The notes beneath the pieces were generated by a model. The model was not told the origin of the DNA. It made no database searches and was given only the letters and a program-made list of their open reading frames with translations. A program made the translations under genes and the position numbers. DNA of 64,000 nucleotides from Sphingomonadales bacterium (GTDB lineage: Bacteria; Pseudomonadota; Alphaproteobacteria; Sphingomonadales; Govanellaceae): assembly GCA_019455285.1 (NCBI GenBank), contig JACFMS010000001.1:1-64000 (forward strand). Direction: 5' to 3'. This document shows positions 26,722 through 34,975 of this stretch, one piece after another; position 1 is the stretch's first letter; every line of letters begins with the position of its first letter.

Positions 26722-28335
26722 TTACTCAAGGCCGAGCGCGCCGGGGTTCATCAGTCGCTTCGGATCGACGGCGTTCTTGATGTCCTCAAGCATGCTCCAG
26801 CAGTCCGGGTTATGGCGTGAAGCGCGATAAGGATAATACTTGCCGACTTGCACGTGGGTCGGCCGGAAGGGCGCGAAGACGTCCGTCACCATCTCGCGGC
26901 GCAGCGCCAGCGCCGCCTCGCGCGCGATCGCGTTTCCCGGTTGATTGCCGAAACGACGGCGGCGATCTTCGCCCAGCACGCTGTAGCGCAAGGGATTCAT
27001 GCGATCATGCCAGTAGATGATGGGCTCGACGCCGAAGGCATTGGCGGTGGTCAGATAAAGCCGCGTTGCCGTCAATCCATGGGCGCGCATGAAGTCTGCG
27101 CGCTCGGCGAAGAAAGCATCCAAGGCGCGTTTCAAGGCCATGCCTTGCGACAGGGAGACCGTACAATTACTGGGAAAGCTGCATTCGCCATCGATGCCGA
27201 CGATCAGTTCCTCGATCGGCACGAACGGCATGGCGCGCATGGCGATCACCAGCGACGGCGGAATCGGCTTACCGCCCAAGCGACGCGCGGCGCTACGCAG
27301 CGTGTCCATGGCCGCATCGGCAGCGCGCTGATTGACGCCGTCGACGATGGTTTGCACCGACCACGGCCAACGGGCGAGAAAACCGAGAGAGCCGCCGCGC
27401 AACAGATCAAACAGATTGCGCGCGGCGTTCAAACGTCCCGATGAATTGCGCGCGATGGTGCGCAGCAATGCCTTCAACTCATTGGCCGGCGGCCGCGGGC
27501 GGCCGTAGAACACGCGGTGGTGATAGGGGCCGAACACGAAGCAGTCGGTGGCCACGCCTAAGCGCCCGACTTCGCTCATCAGCGCCAGCGCCTGATTCTC
27601 ATCGGCAAAGCCCCAGGCGGCATAAGCGCTGCCGCCGGCCTTGCGCTCCAGACGGAAGCACGCCTTGGTCTTGATGCCGAGACTGCCGGCGTCGTTGATG
27701 AAGAGGCGCGTCAGGTCGGGTCCGTAACAGGTCAATGCGGGGTGCTGCGGATCGGTGGCCAGCGCGCCGGTGGCGAGCAGCCGGCCATCGGGGAGCGCCA
27801 CCTCGACGCCGAGAAGGTAGGTGGTGATATCGCCTTTGCCCCAGCCCACCGCCCAGTTACCCAGACCGCCGCCCACCGTGGCGCGACTGCCGGAGAAGGG
27901 GCCGTGGAAGGGGATTTCGTAAGCGCAATCGGCCAGCACCGCGCGCAAGTCGGCCCAGGTGACGCCGGTTTCGACGGTGACGGTAAGATCGTCAAGGTTG
28001 ATGTCGAGGATGCGGTTCATGCGCCGCATGTCGACGACGATCGAACCGTCGCGTTGGGGAATTGTGCCTAAGGTATAGGACATGCTGGCGCCGCGCGGCA
28101 CCAGCGGCGCGCCACGCTTTTCTGCGATGGCGATGATACCGCGCACATCGTCGACGGAACCCGGCCGCGCCACCACCGCCGCAGTGGCCAAGCGCAGTTC
28201 GCTGAAATCCACCGAACACAACTCCAGCTCGACCGGATCAGTGCTGACATGACCGTCGCCCAGCAAGCGGGTCAACTCCTCGACCAGCGCGGCATGATCG
28301 GCCTTTAATGTTGCCTTTGCGTCGCTGTTCGTCAT
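26722..28335 (-). CDS. FAD-linked oxidoreductase of the vanillyl-alcohol oxidase / 4-cresol dehydrogenase type
   Basis: A 537-residue PCMH-type flavoprotein. The FAD domain contains AAVVARPGSVDDVRGIIAIAEKRGAPLVPRGAS and VVDMRRMNRILDINLDDLTVTVETGVTWADL, then FHGPFSGSRATVGGGLGNWAVGWGKG. The cap domain and the end GKYYPYRASRHNPDCWSMLEDIKNAVDPKRLMNPGALG follow the VAO family. Such enzymes oxidise alcohols or para-alkylphenols and often carry covalent FAD. The covalent-attachment residue is not obvious to me. Start at 28335 overlaps the alcohol dehydrogenase stop by ATGA; there is no signal peptide. A likely role is oxidation of the hydroxylated product or a related alcohol, inferred from the operon. 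Confidence 0.88.
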   Translation of the reverse strand: MTNSDAKATLKADHAALVEELTRLLGDGHVSTDPVELELCSVDFSELRLATAAVVARPGSVDDVRGIIAIAEKRGAPLVPRGASMSYTLGTIPQRDGSIVVDMRRMNRILDINLDDLTVTVETGVTWADLRAVLADCAYEIPFHGPFSGSRATVGGGLGNWAVGWGKGDITTYLLGVEVALPDGRLLATGALATDPQHPALTCYGPDLTRLFINDAGSLGIKTKACFRLERKAGGSAYAAWGFADENQALALMSEVGRLGVATDCFVFGPYHHRVFYGRPRPPANELKALLRTIARNSSGRLNAARNLFDLLRGGSLGFLARWPWSVQTIVDGVNQRAADAAMDTLRSAARRLGGKPIPPSLVIAMRAMPFVPIEELIVGIDGECSFPSNCTVSLSQGMALKRALDAFFAERADFMRAHGLTATRLYLTTANAFGVEPIIYWHDRMNPLRYSVLGEDRRRRFGNQPGNAIAREAALALRREMVTDVFAPFRPTHVQVGKYYPYRASRHNPDCWSMLEDIKNAVDPKRLMNPGALGLE

Positions 28336-29393
28336 GGCGTCACGAGAATTTTGCAATGCGCGGCGCGCTCGGGTCCAAGGAGCGCGGCAAATCCTTCACT
28401 CATGACATCATCGAGCGGGATTGTGGCGCTGGTCATGGCCGGGTGCGGGTTGACTTTGCCGTTGGTAAGAAACGCTATGGCGATTTCGAACTCCGCGTTC
28501 GTATACCCTTGACTGGTGACGATGCTTTTTTCGCGAAAAAACAGATTGAAGAAATCGAAGCTCACCGGCTCGCGATGGACGCCCATCTCAAGAATGGTTC
28601 CGCCACGGCCGCATACCGCATCGGCAAGGTGCAGCGCCGGTCCGGAGCCGGCGCACTCGAACACGATGTCGGCGCGCCGGCCTTTGGTCAGCGCGCCGAT
28701 GATGCGGCCAGGATCGCCATCGCGCGGATCATGCGCCGTGGTTGCTCCCATTTGCAGCGCCAGCTCGCGGCGATGCGCCTCGGTCTCAAACACGTGAACG
28801 GCCTGCGCGCCGCACGCCATCGCCATTTGCATGGTCAGCAGACCAATCGGTCCGGCGCCGATCACCGCCGCCACCGCGCCCGGCTCAAGGCGGCTGCGCC
28901 GGACGGCGCGCACCGCGCAGGCCAGCGGTTCGACATAAGCGCCCGCTTGCCACGACACGCTATCGGGCAAAGGCAGGACACAATCGGCGCGCACCGTCAC
29001 ATAGCGGGCAAACGCGCCGTCGGCGGCGCCGCCGATGGCGGCAAGCTCCGTGCATTGTATGGAGCGCCCTTCGCGGCAATATTGGCAGCGGTAACAGGGC
29101 ATGGTGGGCCGCACCACCACGCGCGCGCCGGGAGCGATGCCGCTCACCCCTGCGCCGATATCCGTCACTTCGGCGGAAAATTCATGGCCATAGGTGATGG
29201 GCGCCATGCGGCCGGTCTGAGGATGCGGCCGGGACACCGGCAGCAGCCGCGGGCCATCGATGTAGTCATGCACGTCCGAGCCGCAGATGCCGCAGTAGCG
29301 CACCGCCAGCTTGACCTCGCCCGGCCCGGCTTGCGGCTCCTCCACCTCCTCAAGTCGGAAGTCCTGCTTGCCATAGACCCGCAATGCCTTCAT
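28332..29393 (-). CDS. Zinc-dependent alcohol dehydrogenase (MDR, threonine/butanediol dehydrogenase type)
   Basis: A 353-residue NAD(P)-dependent alcohol dehydrogenase. Catalytic zinc ligands are in CGICGSDVHDY and YGHEFSAEV; the structural zinc site is CYRCQYCREGRSIQC (four Cys). The nucleotide motif is VIGAGPIGLLTMQMA. It is the first gene of the leftward operon running to 24591, with the next gene overlapping by four bases. It diverges from an SDR at 29501, and the 107 bases between them hold box D. It could oxidise the alcohol made by the molybdenum enzyme if that alcohol is secondary or primary; a tertiary alcohol could not be oxidised this way. Confidence 0.92.
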   Translation of the reverse strand: MKALRVYGKQDFRLEEVEEPQAGPGEVKLAVRYCGICGSDVHDYIDGPRLLPVSRPHPQTGRMAPITYGHEFSAEVTDIGAGVSGIAPGARVVVRPTMPCYRCQYCREGRSIQCTELAAIGGAADGAFARYVTVRADCVLPLPDSVSWQAGAYVEPLACAVRAVRRSRLEPGAVAAVIGAGPIGLLTMQMAMACGAQAVHVFETEAHRRELALQMGATTAHDPRDGDPGRIIGALTKGRRADIVFECAGSGPALHLADAVCGRGGTILEMGVHREPVSFDFFNLFFREKSIVTSQGYTNAEFEIAIAFLTNGKVNPHPAMTSATIPLDDVMSEGFAALLGPERAAHCKILVTP

Positions 29394-29433
29394 GAGAGGC
29401 TCCCTAAAGCTGCAATAAAGTCTAATACCTACT

Positions 29434-29458
29434 GGTATAAAAAAATACTTTCTATTAT
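29434..29458. promoter_or_regulatory. Shared 25-bp operator-like box, copy D, with adjoining inverted repeat
   Basis: Begins GGTATAAAAAAAT and ends ACTTTCTATTAT, agreeing with copy B at about 17 of 25 positions. Its left end overlaps the perfect inverted repeat ATACC-TACT-GGTAT (29425-29438). It lies between the divergent alcohol dehydrogenase (start 29393) and SDR (start 29501) genes, so it could control both operons. It is the most diverged of the four copies together with copy C. Confidence 0.42.
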
Positions 29459-29500
29459 AATCGCCGTCAATCGCTCAAATTGTCGTGGGGAGATCGTTGA

Positions 29501-30283
29501 ATGAAGATTGCAGGACAGACCGCCATCGTCACCGGCGCCGCCAGCGGCATGGGCGAAGCCACGGCCGCCGCCCTTGCCGCCGGCGGGGCCAAGGTGGCGC
29601 TGTTTGACGTCAAGGCCGATGTCGTGCGCGCCACCGCTAAGCGGATCGGCGGCCTTGACGTGGTCTGCGATGTCAGCGACGCGGCGTCCACCGAGGCCGC
29701 CTTCGCCGCCGTGCGGCAGCAACTCGGCCCGGCGCGAATCCTGGTCAATTGCGCCGGGATTCCGGATTTTGCCCCGGTCGTCGGCCCGGACGGTCCCCTG
29801 CCCTTGGAGCGCTTCAACCGCGTCATTGCCGTCAATTTATCAGGCACCTTCAACACCATCCGGCTGGCGGCGGCGGAGATGATGGGCTTGGCGCCGCTGG
29901 AGGAAGGGGAGCGCGGGGTCATCGTCAACACCACCTCCATCGCCGCCACCGAGGGCAGCGAGTTCACCGCCGCCTATACCGCCTCCAAGGGCGCCATTCA
30001 TAGCCTGACGATAGCACTGGCGCGCGAATTCGGCGATGCCGGCATCCGCGTGCTGGCGATCGCGCCGGCCGGCATCCGGACGCCGATGATGACCATGCTG
30101 CCGCCGCAGGCGCAGCAGGCCATCGAAGGCACCATGCCCTTTCCCAAGCGTCTTGCCGACCCCATGGTTTTTGCCAAGCTGGTGCTGCACATCTGCGATA
30201 ATACCTTCCTTAACGGCGCCGCCATCCGTCTTGACGGCGGCGCGCGCGGTGCCTACAAGGTGCTCAAGCCCACCGGCGACTGA
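29501..30283 (+). CDS. Short-chain dehydrogenase/reductase (type II 3-hydroxyacyl-CoA dehydrogenase-like)
   Basis: A 260-residue SDR. The cofactor motif is TGAASGMGEATAAAL with an acidic FDVKAD after beta-2, which favours NAD. The active site is NTTSIAA...YTASKGA. The insertion EMMGLAPLEEGERGVIVNTTSIAA and the long C-terminus FLNGAAIRLDGGAR resemble 3-hydroxy-2-methylbutyryl-CoA/17-beta-hydroxysteroid dehydrogenase type 10 proteins, which oxidise 3-hydroxyacyl-CoAs and hydroxysteroids. That fits beta-oxidation of a branched chain, but is inferred. It precedes the TetR gene by about 90 bases. Confidence 0.9.
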   Translation: MKIAGQTAIVTGAASGMGEATAAALAAGGAKVALFDVKADVVRATAKRIGGLDVVCDVSDAASTEAAFAAVRQQLGPARILVNCAGIPDFAPVVGPDGPLPLERFNRVIAVNLSGTFNTIRLAAAEMMGLAPLEEGERGVIVNTTSIAATEGSEFTAAYTASKGAIHSLTIALAREFGDAGIRVLAIAPAGIRTPMMTMLPPQAQQAIEGTMPFPKRLADPMVFAKLVLHICDNTFLNGAAIRLDGGARGAYKVLKPTGD

Positions 30284-30370
30284 GCAAGGCGACGGCATGC
30301 TGCGGTTGCAGGGACAAGGAGGGGTGCCAGAGCTTCAGCGGCATAGTGATGCACAACGATTGAGCCGCCT

Positions 30371-31099
30371 ATGACGTCCGAGAACCGGAAAATGCAGAAG
30401 TCGAAATCACGCCGCCGCCCCACCAAGCGACGTGCAAATGACGACAAGAACAGCATCCGTGACCGGCTGTTCGATTTCAAGCGCGAGCAAATTCTGGAAG
30501 TCGCCGAGCGGTTGTTCTACGAGCGGGGCTTCAAATCCACCACGCTGGACGCCATCGCCGCCGAGCTGTCGGTGACCAAGCCCTTCATTTATTACCATTT
30601 TCATAACAAACATGACATTCTCCATGTCCTCGTCGAACGCACCATGCAGGGTAATGCGGAGGTGTTTGACAGCATCGATATCGAGAAGGGCAACCCTACT
30701 GATCTGTTGCGCGAACTATGCCGGCGGGTGGTGCTGCTGGTCATCAACAGCCGCACCAGCATCGCCATGTTCTGGCGCGAGCAGAAAGAAGTTCCCGATC
30801 AAGAAAAGCAGGTCATGCACGCCAGAAAGCAGCGCCATGACGCTCAGTTCGAGCGGATCATCGCGCGCGGCGTGCAGATGGGCGAGTTTGCGGTGGACGA
30901 TCCCAAGCTGGCGGTGCTCGCCCTACAGGGCATGCTCAACTGGGTCTACACTTGGTATCGTCCGAACGGCCGCCTGGATGCTGAAACCATCGCCGATCGC
31001 ATCGCCGACCTGGCGGTTCGTTCGGTATGCATCGCCTCTGCGCCGGCGGCGCTGGGCGTCAAAACGCGGACCCGCAAACCAGTTCGCGCTTCGAGCTGA
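30371..31099 (+). CDS. TetR-family regulator, candidate controller of the core cluster
   Basis: A 242-residue repressor-type protein. A basic N-terminal tail of about 35 residues (KSKSRRRPTKRRAND) precedes the HTH domain FKREQILEVAERLFYERGFKSTTLDAIAAELSVTKPFIYYHFHNKHDIL. The ligand domain ends in GMLNWVYTWYRPNGRLDAETIADRIADLAVR, a pattern common in regulators that sense acyl-CoA or lipid-like ligands. It lies among the CoA genes and near two of the four shared 25-bp boxes, so it is the first candidate for binding them. No box lies directly before its own gene. Confidence 0.9.
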   Translation: MTSENRKMQKSKSRRRPTKRRANDDKNSIRDRLFDFKREQILEVAERLFYERGFKSTTLDAIAAELSVTKPFIYYHFHNKHDILHVLVERTMQGNAEVFDSIDIEKGNPTDLLRELCRRVVLLVINSRTSIAMFWREQKEVPDQEKQVMHARKQRHDAQFERIIARGVQMGEFAVDDPKLAVLALQGMLNWVYTWYRPNGRLDAETIADRIADLAVRSVCIASAPAALGVKTRTRKPVRASS

Positions 31100-31116
31100 T
31101 TCTGATCACGGCAGTC

Positions 31117-32436
31117 CTATGGCAGGCGCAGCTTCAATAGCGCCGGGGTTTGTTGTGCCGGCGGCACTGGATCGCCTTCGGGCAGGGTGAACATTCCGCC
31201 ATCGGTGACCACATACAACACGCGCTGGCCATCCTGGTCACGCCCGAGCGCGGCAGCCGTCGGACCGACCACGCCTTCGGCCGCGCCGGCGATCACCGCG
31301 CGGCGGCCATCGCGGCCGATGCGCACCACGGTATTGAAGGGGTGGGTGGTCACGTAAAGCGTGCCGTCGTCATCGATGGCGAAATCGTCGCCGCCGATCC
31401 CTTCGCTGTAGATGCTGGGAGTTCCAGCGCTACCGTCCGCCGCAATCGGCACGGCGATGATCAGGCCGAGGTCGGAATTGGTGACGAACGCCGTCTGGTT
31501 CCATACCTGGATGCCGTTTGCGCCGGGGAAACGGCCGATGTTGGGCCGGCCGGCGAGCCATTCATGACGCAGCCACACCGTGGGCCGGCCCTGGCCGTCG
31601 ATACGCCACACGCAGCCGGTGGAATCGGCGATCAGCAAATCGCCGGCCTTGGTGCGGGCAATGCCGTTGGGGATGGTGCCGGGCGGCAGCGCCGCAAACG
31701 GTCGGCCCTGGCCGTCTGCGGTAATGCGCCATACGCCATGGCGGGCGGGGTCGGCGGCGTTGACATTGAGAAAGAATCCATCGCCATCGGCGGCGGCAAC
31801 CATGCACCAGGCGCCGTTCCAGGGACCATGGCCCGCCTCGACGTGGAAGAACTTTTCCCGCCGACCGTCCGGCCAGACGCGATAGACCGTGCCTTCGTGC
31901 AACGGCGTAACGTAAACCTCGCCCTTATTGCCGACCAGAACCCCCTCCAGAAAAGTCGGCGGATCGAATCGGGTGACGATCTTAGTCGGAACGATGGCTT
32001 TATCCAGACTGCCCGGCTGCGGATCGGTCATCTGCTGCACCAGAACCAGGCGGTCCATATACGAACGGCGCGATCGAATGCGGCCGTCCGCCAGATGCAG
32101 TACGTCCATTCCCTCCACCTGAACCGTAGCGCCTTTGGGCGGCACTGAACCGTAATAACCCCGCTGCACGCCCTGGCCATGGTAGCGCACCATGATCTCC
32201 TCGCCGGTCACGATCGCCGGCTCGGCGCTTAAATGCAGGTCCGGCAGCGCCGCGCGCAATTCCGCAAAGGGGGCGATCAGGGCCATGGGGCCGACGAATG
32301 GCAGACCATGGGAAGTGCAATCGGCGCTGGCCAGCGCCCCCAGCGCTCCCCAATCCTGGGCGTTGACGGCGGTAATGAGGGCAGAGACGAGGGTGTCGGC
32401 GGCCTTGGCCGCGGCGTCGGTCCGGGGATGGTGCAT
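31117..32436 (-). CDS. SnoaL-like domain fused to an SMP-30/gluconolactonase-type beta-propeller
   Basis: A 439-residue two-domain protein. Residues 1-145 look like a SnoaL/ester-cyclase domain (LVSALITAVNAQDWGALGALASADC; GQGVQRGYYGSVPPKGATVQVEGMDVLHLADGRI). Residues 155-439 form a beta-propeller (FLEGVLVGNKGEVYVTPLHEGTVYRVWPDGR; GTIPNGIARTKAGDLLIADST; GANGIQVWNQTAFVTNSDLG). Start at 32436 follows AAGGAGAG; no signal peptide is present. The propeller half resembles lactonases that open or close sugar or sterol lactones. A direct fusion of these two families is unusual. It is divergent from the TonB gene at 32623, with box C between. Confidence 0.82.
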   Translation of the reverse strand: MHHPRTDAAAKAADTLVSALITAVNAQDWGALGALASADCTSHGLPFVGPMALIAPFAELRAALPDLHLSAEPAIVTGEEIMVRYHGQGVQRGYYGSVPPKGATVQVEGMDVLHLADGRIRSRRSYMDRLVLVQQMTDPQPGSLDKAIVPTKIVTRFDPPTFLEGVLVGNKGEVYVTPLHEGTVYRVWPDGRREKFFHVEAGHGPWNGAWCMVAAADGDGFFLNVNAADPARHGVWRITADGQGRPFAALPPGTIPNGIARTKAGDLLIADSTGCVWRIDGQGRPTVWLRHEWLAGRPNIGRFPGANGIQVWNQTAFVTNSDLGLIIAVPIAADGSAGTPSIYSEGIGGDDFAIDDDGTLYVTTHPFNTVVRIGRDGRRAVIAGAAEGVVGPTAAALGRDQDGQRVLYVVTDGGMFTLPEGDPVPPAQQTPALLKLRLP

Positions 32437-32564
32437 CAGCGCGCTCTCCTTATGTCTCAATAGGCAAGGCTTTTGGTCCTGGCATTGTATCACGTCCGCC
32501 GCTAACCGGGCAGCGTTCGCCGGGCCATCGCATAGGCGCCCGCAATATAATTATACTTGTCAGT

Positions 32565-32586
32565 AGTATTATATTCTGTAAAGTAC
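32565..32586. promoter_or_regulatory. Shared operator-like box, copy C (22 bp form)
   Basis: Begins AGTATTATATTCTG and ends TAAAGTAC. It matches the first 10 bases of copy B except the first, then needs a gap of two or three bases to align the GTA-C end. It lies 36 bases upstream of the TonB receptor start at 32623, and also in the shared gap with the divergent SnoaL/propeller gene. Weakest alignment of the four with copies A and B. Confidence 0.38.
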
Positions 32587-32622
32587 AAGAATCAATTCTG
32601 GTCAGCCGGTAGGGAGGATAAA

Positions 32623-34965
32623 ATGATTCGTCGTTTTAGTACTGCTGACGTTCTGGGCCGCACGGCCATCGTAGCTTTAGGCATCAGCACCGCGCTCTGG
32701 TCGGCGCCGACGGCGGCGCAGCCCGTTGAGGAGTCGGACGCGGTACTGGACGTAATCGTGGTCACGGCGCGCAAGAAGGCCGAAAGCATGCAGCGCACCC
32801 CGATCGCCATTACCGCGGTCACCGCCGAGGAAATCCAGGCCCGCAGTTTCGCCTCCATTACCGATATCGGATCATTTACGCCCAATGTGAGCTTATCCGC
32901 CGGCGCGACGGACATCGGCGGCGCGGTCAATGCGGTTTTCTTCATCCGCGGGATTGGCCAGCTTGATTATGCGCTGACCAGCGACCCGGGCGTGGGTATG
33001 TATGTGGACGGCGTTTATCTCGGCCGCGCCCAGGGCGCGGTGATGGAGCTGTCCGACATCGCCCAAGTGGAAGTGCTCAAGGGGCCGCAGGGCACGCTTT
33101 ACGGCAAGAACACCATGGGCGGCGCCATCAACGTCACTACCGCGGATCCCGGCCGCGAATTCGGCGGCCGCATCGGCGTCACCATGGGCGAGGATGAACG
33201 CATTAACTTTGATGGTTACGTTGATGCGCCGCTTGGCGATACCATGGGCGCGCGCTTTGCGCTCTCCTATCGCAGCCAGGAAGGTTTCCAGAAACGGCCC
33301 TTTGCCAACGATGACAAATCGGGCGAGGAAGGAACCTTGGTGTCGCGCGTGAAGTTCGTCTGGGCGCCCAGCGACCAGACCCGCGTCGTGCTGTCGGGTG
33401 ATTACACCCGCATTCGCGCCGACGCCAACACGGTGTGGATCACGCAGAATCTGAACACGCTTGCCGGGCCGCCGAATCTGGTTGCGTTGTGGAACGGCCT
33501 GGTTGGCATTCCCAGCGGTATGCCCTACACCGCTGATGTCACCTCAGTCGATCCGCGGGTCAACAACGGCACCTATCCGATGCGCCTGGAATTCGACGGC
33601 GGCGGCGTATCGCTGAAAATCGAGCATCAATTTGATGCTTTCCTGCTGCGCTCCATCTCCTCCTACCGCGCCATCGATTCGCGCAACCAGCGCGACATGG
33701 ACGGCAGCCCCGCCGACTTCGGCTATGCCGATTATCGCGACGAACAATGGCAGATCAGCCAGGAGTTCAACCTGATCGGCAGCGCTTTCGACGGCAAGCT
33801 GGATTGGACGGCGGGCGCCTATTATTTCAAGGAAGACGCCGAAAGCGATTGGACCGTGGGGTTGGCCGCCGGGCTTTATCCGGCCCTGGAGGCGTTGCCG
33901 GGGCCGATCATTCCCTTTGCTCCCGGCATCAATCTCGGCGGTGCGGGCAATCCGTTCAACCTGCTGATGGAGCTGGTCGACCTCTATTCGCCGTCGCTGA
34001 AGACCAACTCCTATGCGGCCTTTCTTGAACTGGAATGGCACGCCACGGATGCGCTGTCATTCATCGCCGGCGTGCGCTATACCCGCGACGAGAAAGATTT
34101 CGGCTTCACTCAATCCGGCATTCTTTCCGGCGTGGTCGATCCCGGCTTTCCGGTATCGGCCAGCGAATCATGGAACGATATCTCGCCGCGCTTCGGCATC
34201 AAATACCAGGCCAGCGAGGATGTCTTGCTCTACGCTTCGGTCGCCAAGGGCTACAAGGCCGGCAGCTACACCGCGCGGCCATCGGACGCCATCGCCGCCG
34301 CGCTGTCCTATGACCCCGAGGAGCTCTGGGCCTATGAAGGCGGCATCAAGAGCGATCTTTTTGATCGCCGCGTGCGCTTGAACGGCGCGGTGTTTTATTA
34401 CGACTATAAAGACCTGCAACAGCAGACGAACCAGGTGCCGCCGGGCGGCGCCGGGCCGGCGCAGTATACCGACAACATCGGCTCGGCGACGATCTGGGGC
34501 GTGGAGGCGGATCTGACCTTCCTGGTCACCAGCCGTTTCACGCTGTTTGGCAGCGTCGGCTATCTGAATTCCGAGTATGACGAAGCATCCGAAGTGCTCA
34601 CTGGCGTCGGTCTTGATACGCCGTTGGTCAAAGCGCCGAAGTGGAGCGCCACCGCCGCGGCGCAGTACATACATCCCATGGCCGGCGGCGATCTCTTGAT
34701 GCGGGTGGATTATTCCTATGTCAGCGAGAACTTCCCCAACGCCCGCGCCACGGCGCAATTGCGTCAGGAAGCGCACAGTCTGGTCAACGCCAGAATGGCT
34801 TGGACCTCGCCGCAGGAGGATTGGACCGTCGCCGTTTACGGCAAGAACATCTTTGATGAGAAGTACGTCGCCAACGGCTTCGATGTGTCCGAATTCGTTG
34901 CTTATTTCCTTGGCATTCCGAGCAAACCGCGGGAGCTCGGGGCGCAAATCATCAAGCGTTTCTGA
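32623..34965 (+). CDS. TonB-dependent outer-membrane receptor of the core cluster
   Basis: A 780-residue receptor. Start at 32623 (MIRRFSTADVLGRTAIVALGISTALWSAPTAAQ) gives a Sec signal and has AGGGAGGAT upstream; the earlier start at 32557 is rejected. The mature part begins with DVIVVTARKKAESMQ, followed by the plug motif IAQVEVLKGPQGTLYGKNTMGGAINV and a barrel ending in GAQIIKRF. It is the only receptor inside the molybdenum/CoA cluster and has a shared box in its promoter, so it is the best candidate importer for the cluster substrate. Hydrophobic compounds such as sterols and terpenoids are plausible but not shown. Confidence 0.93.
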   Translation: MIRRFSTADVLGRTAIVALGISTALWSAPTAAQPVEESDAVLDVIVVTARKKAESMQRTPIAITAVTAEEIQARSFASITDIGSFTPNVSLSAGATDIGGAVNAVFFIRGIGQLDYALTSDPGVGMYVDGVYLGRAQGAVMELSDIAQVEVLKGPQGTLYGKNTMGGAINVTTADPGREFGGRIGVTMGEDERINFDGYVDAPLGDTMGARFALSYRSQEGFQKRPFANDDKSGEEGTLVSRVKFVWAPSDQTRVVLSGDYTRIRADANTVWITQNLNTLAGPPNLVALWNGLVGIPSGMPYTADVTSVDPRVNNGTYPMRLEFDGGGVSLKIEHQFDAFLLRSISSYRAIDSRNQRDMDGSPADFGYADYRDEQWQISQEFNLIGSAFDGKLDWTAGAYYFKEDAESDWTVGLAAGLYPALEALPGPIIPFAPGINLGGAGNPFNLLMELVDLYSPSLKTNSYAAFLELEWHATDALSFIAGVRYTRDEKDFGFTQSGILSGVVDPGFPVSASESWNDISPRFGIKYQASEDVLLYASVAKGYKAGSYTARPSDAIAAALSYDPEELWAYEGGIKSDLFDRRVRLNGAVFYYDYKDLQQQTNQVPPGGAGPAQYTDNIGSATIWGVEADLTFLVTSRFTLFGSVGYLNSEYDEASEVLTGVGLDTPLVKAPKWSATAAAQYIHPMAGGDLLMRVDYSYVSENFPNARATAQLRQEAHSLVNARMAWTSPQEDWTVAVYGKNIFDEKYVANGFDVSEFVAYFLGIPSKPRELGAQIIKRF

Positions 34966-34975
34966 TGGGCACGGG

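Noticed and set aside
28308-29504. 398-codon open frame antisense to the zinc alcohol dehydrogenase
   Set aside because: The opposite strand has all zinc and nucleotide motifs; this frame shows none and is an effect of high GC at third positions.
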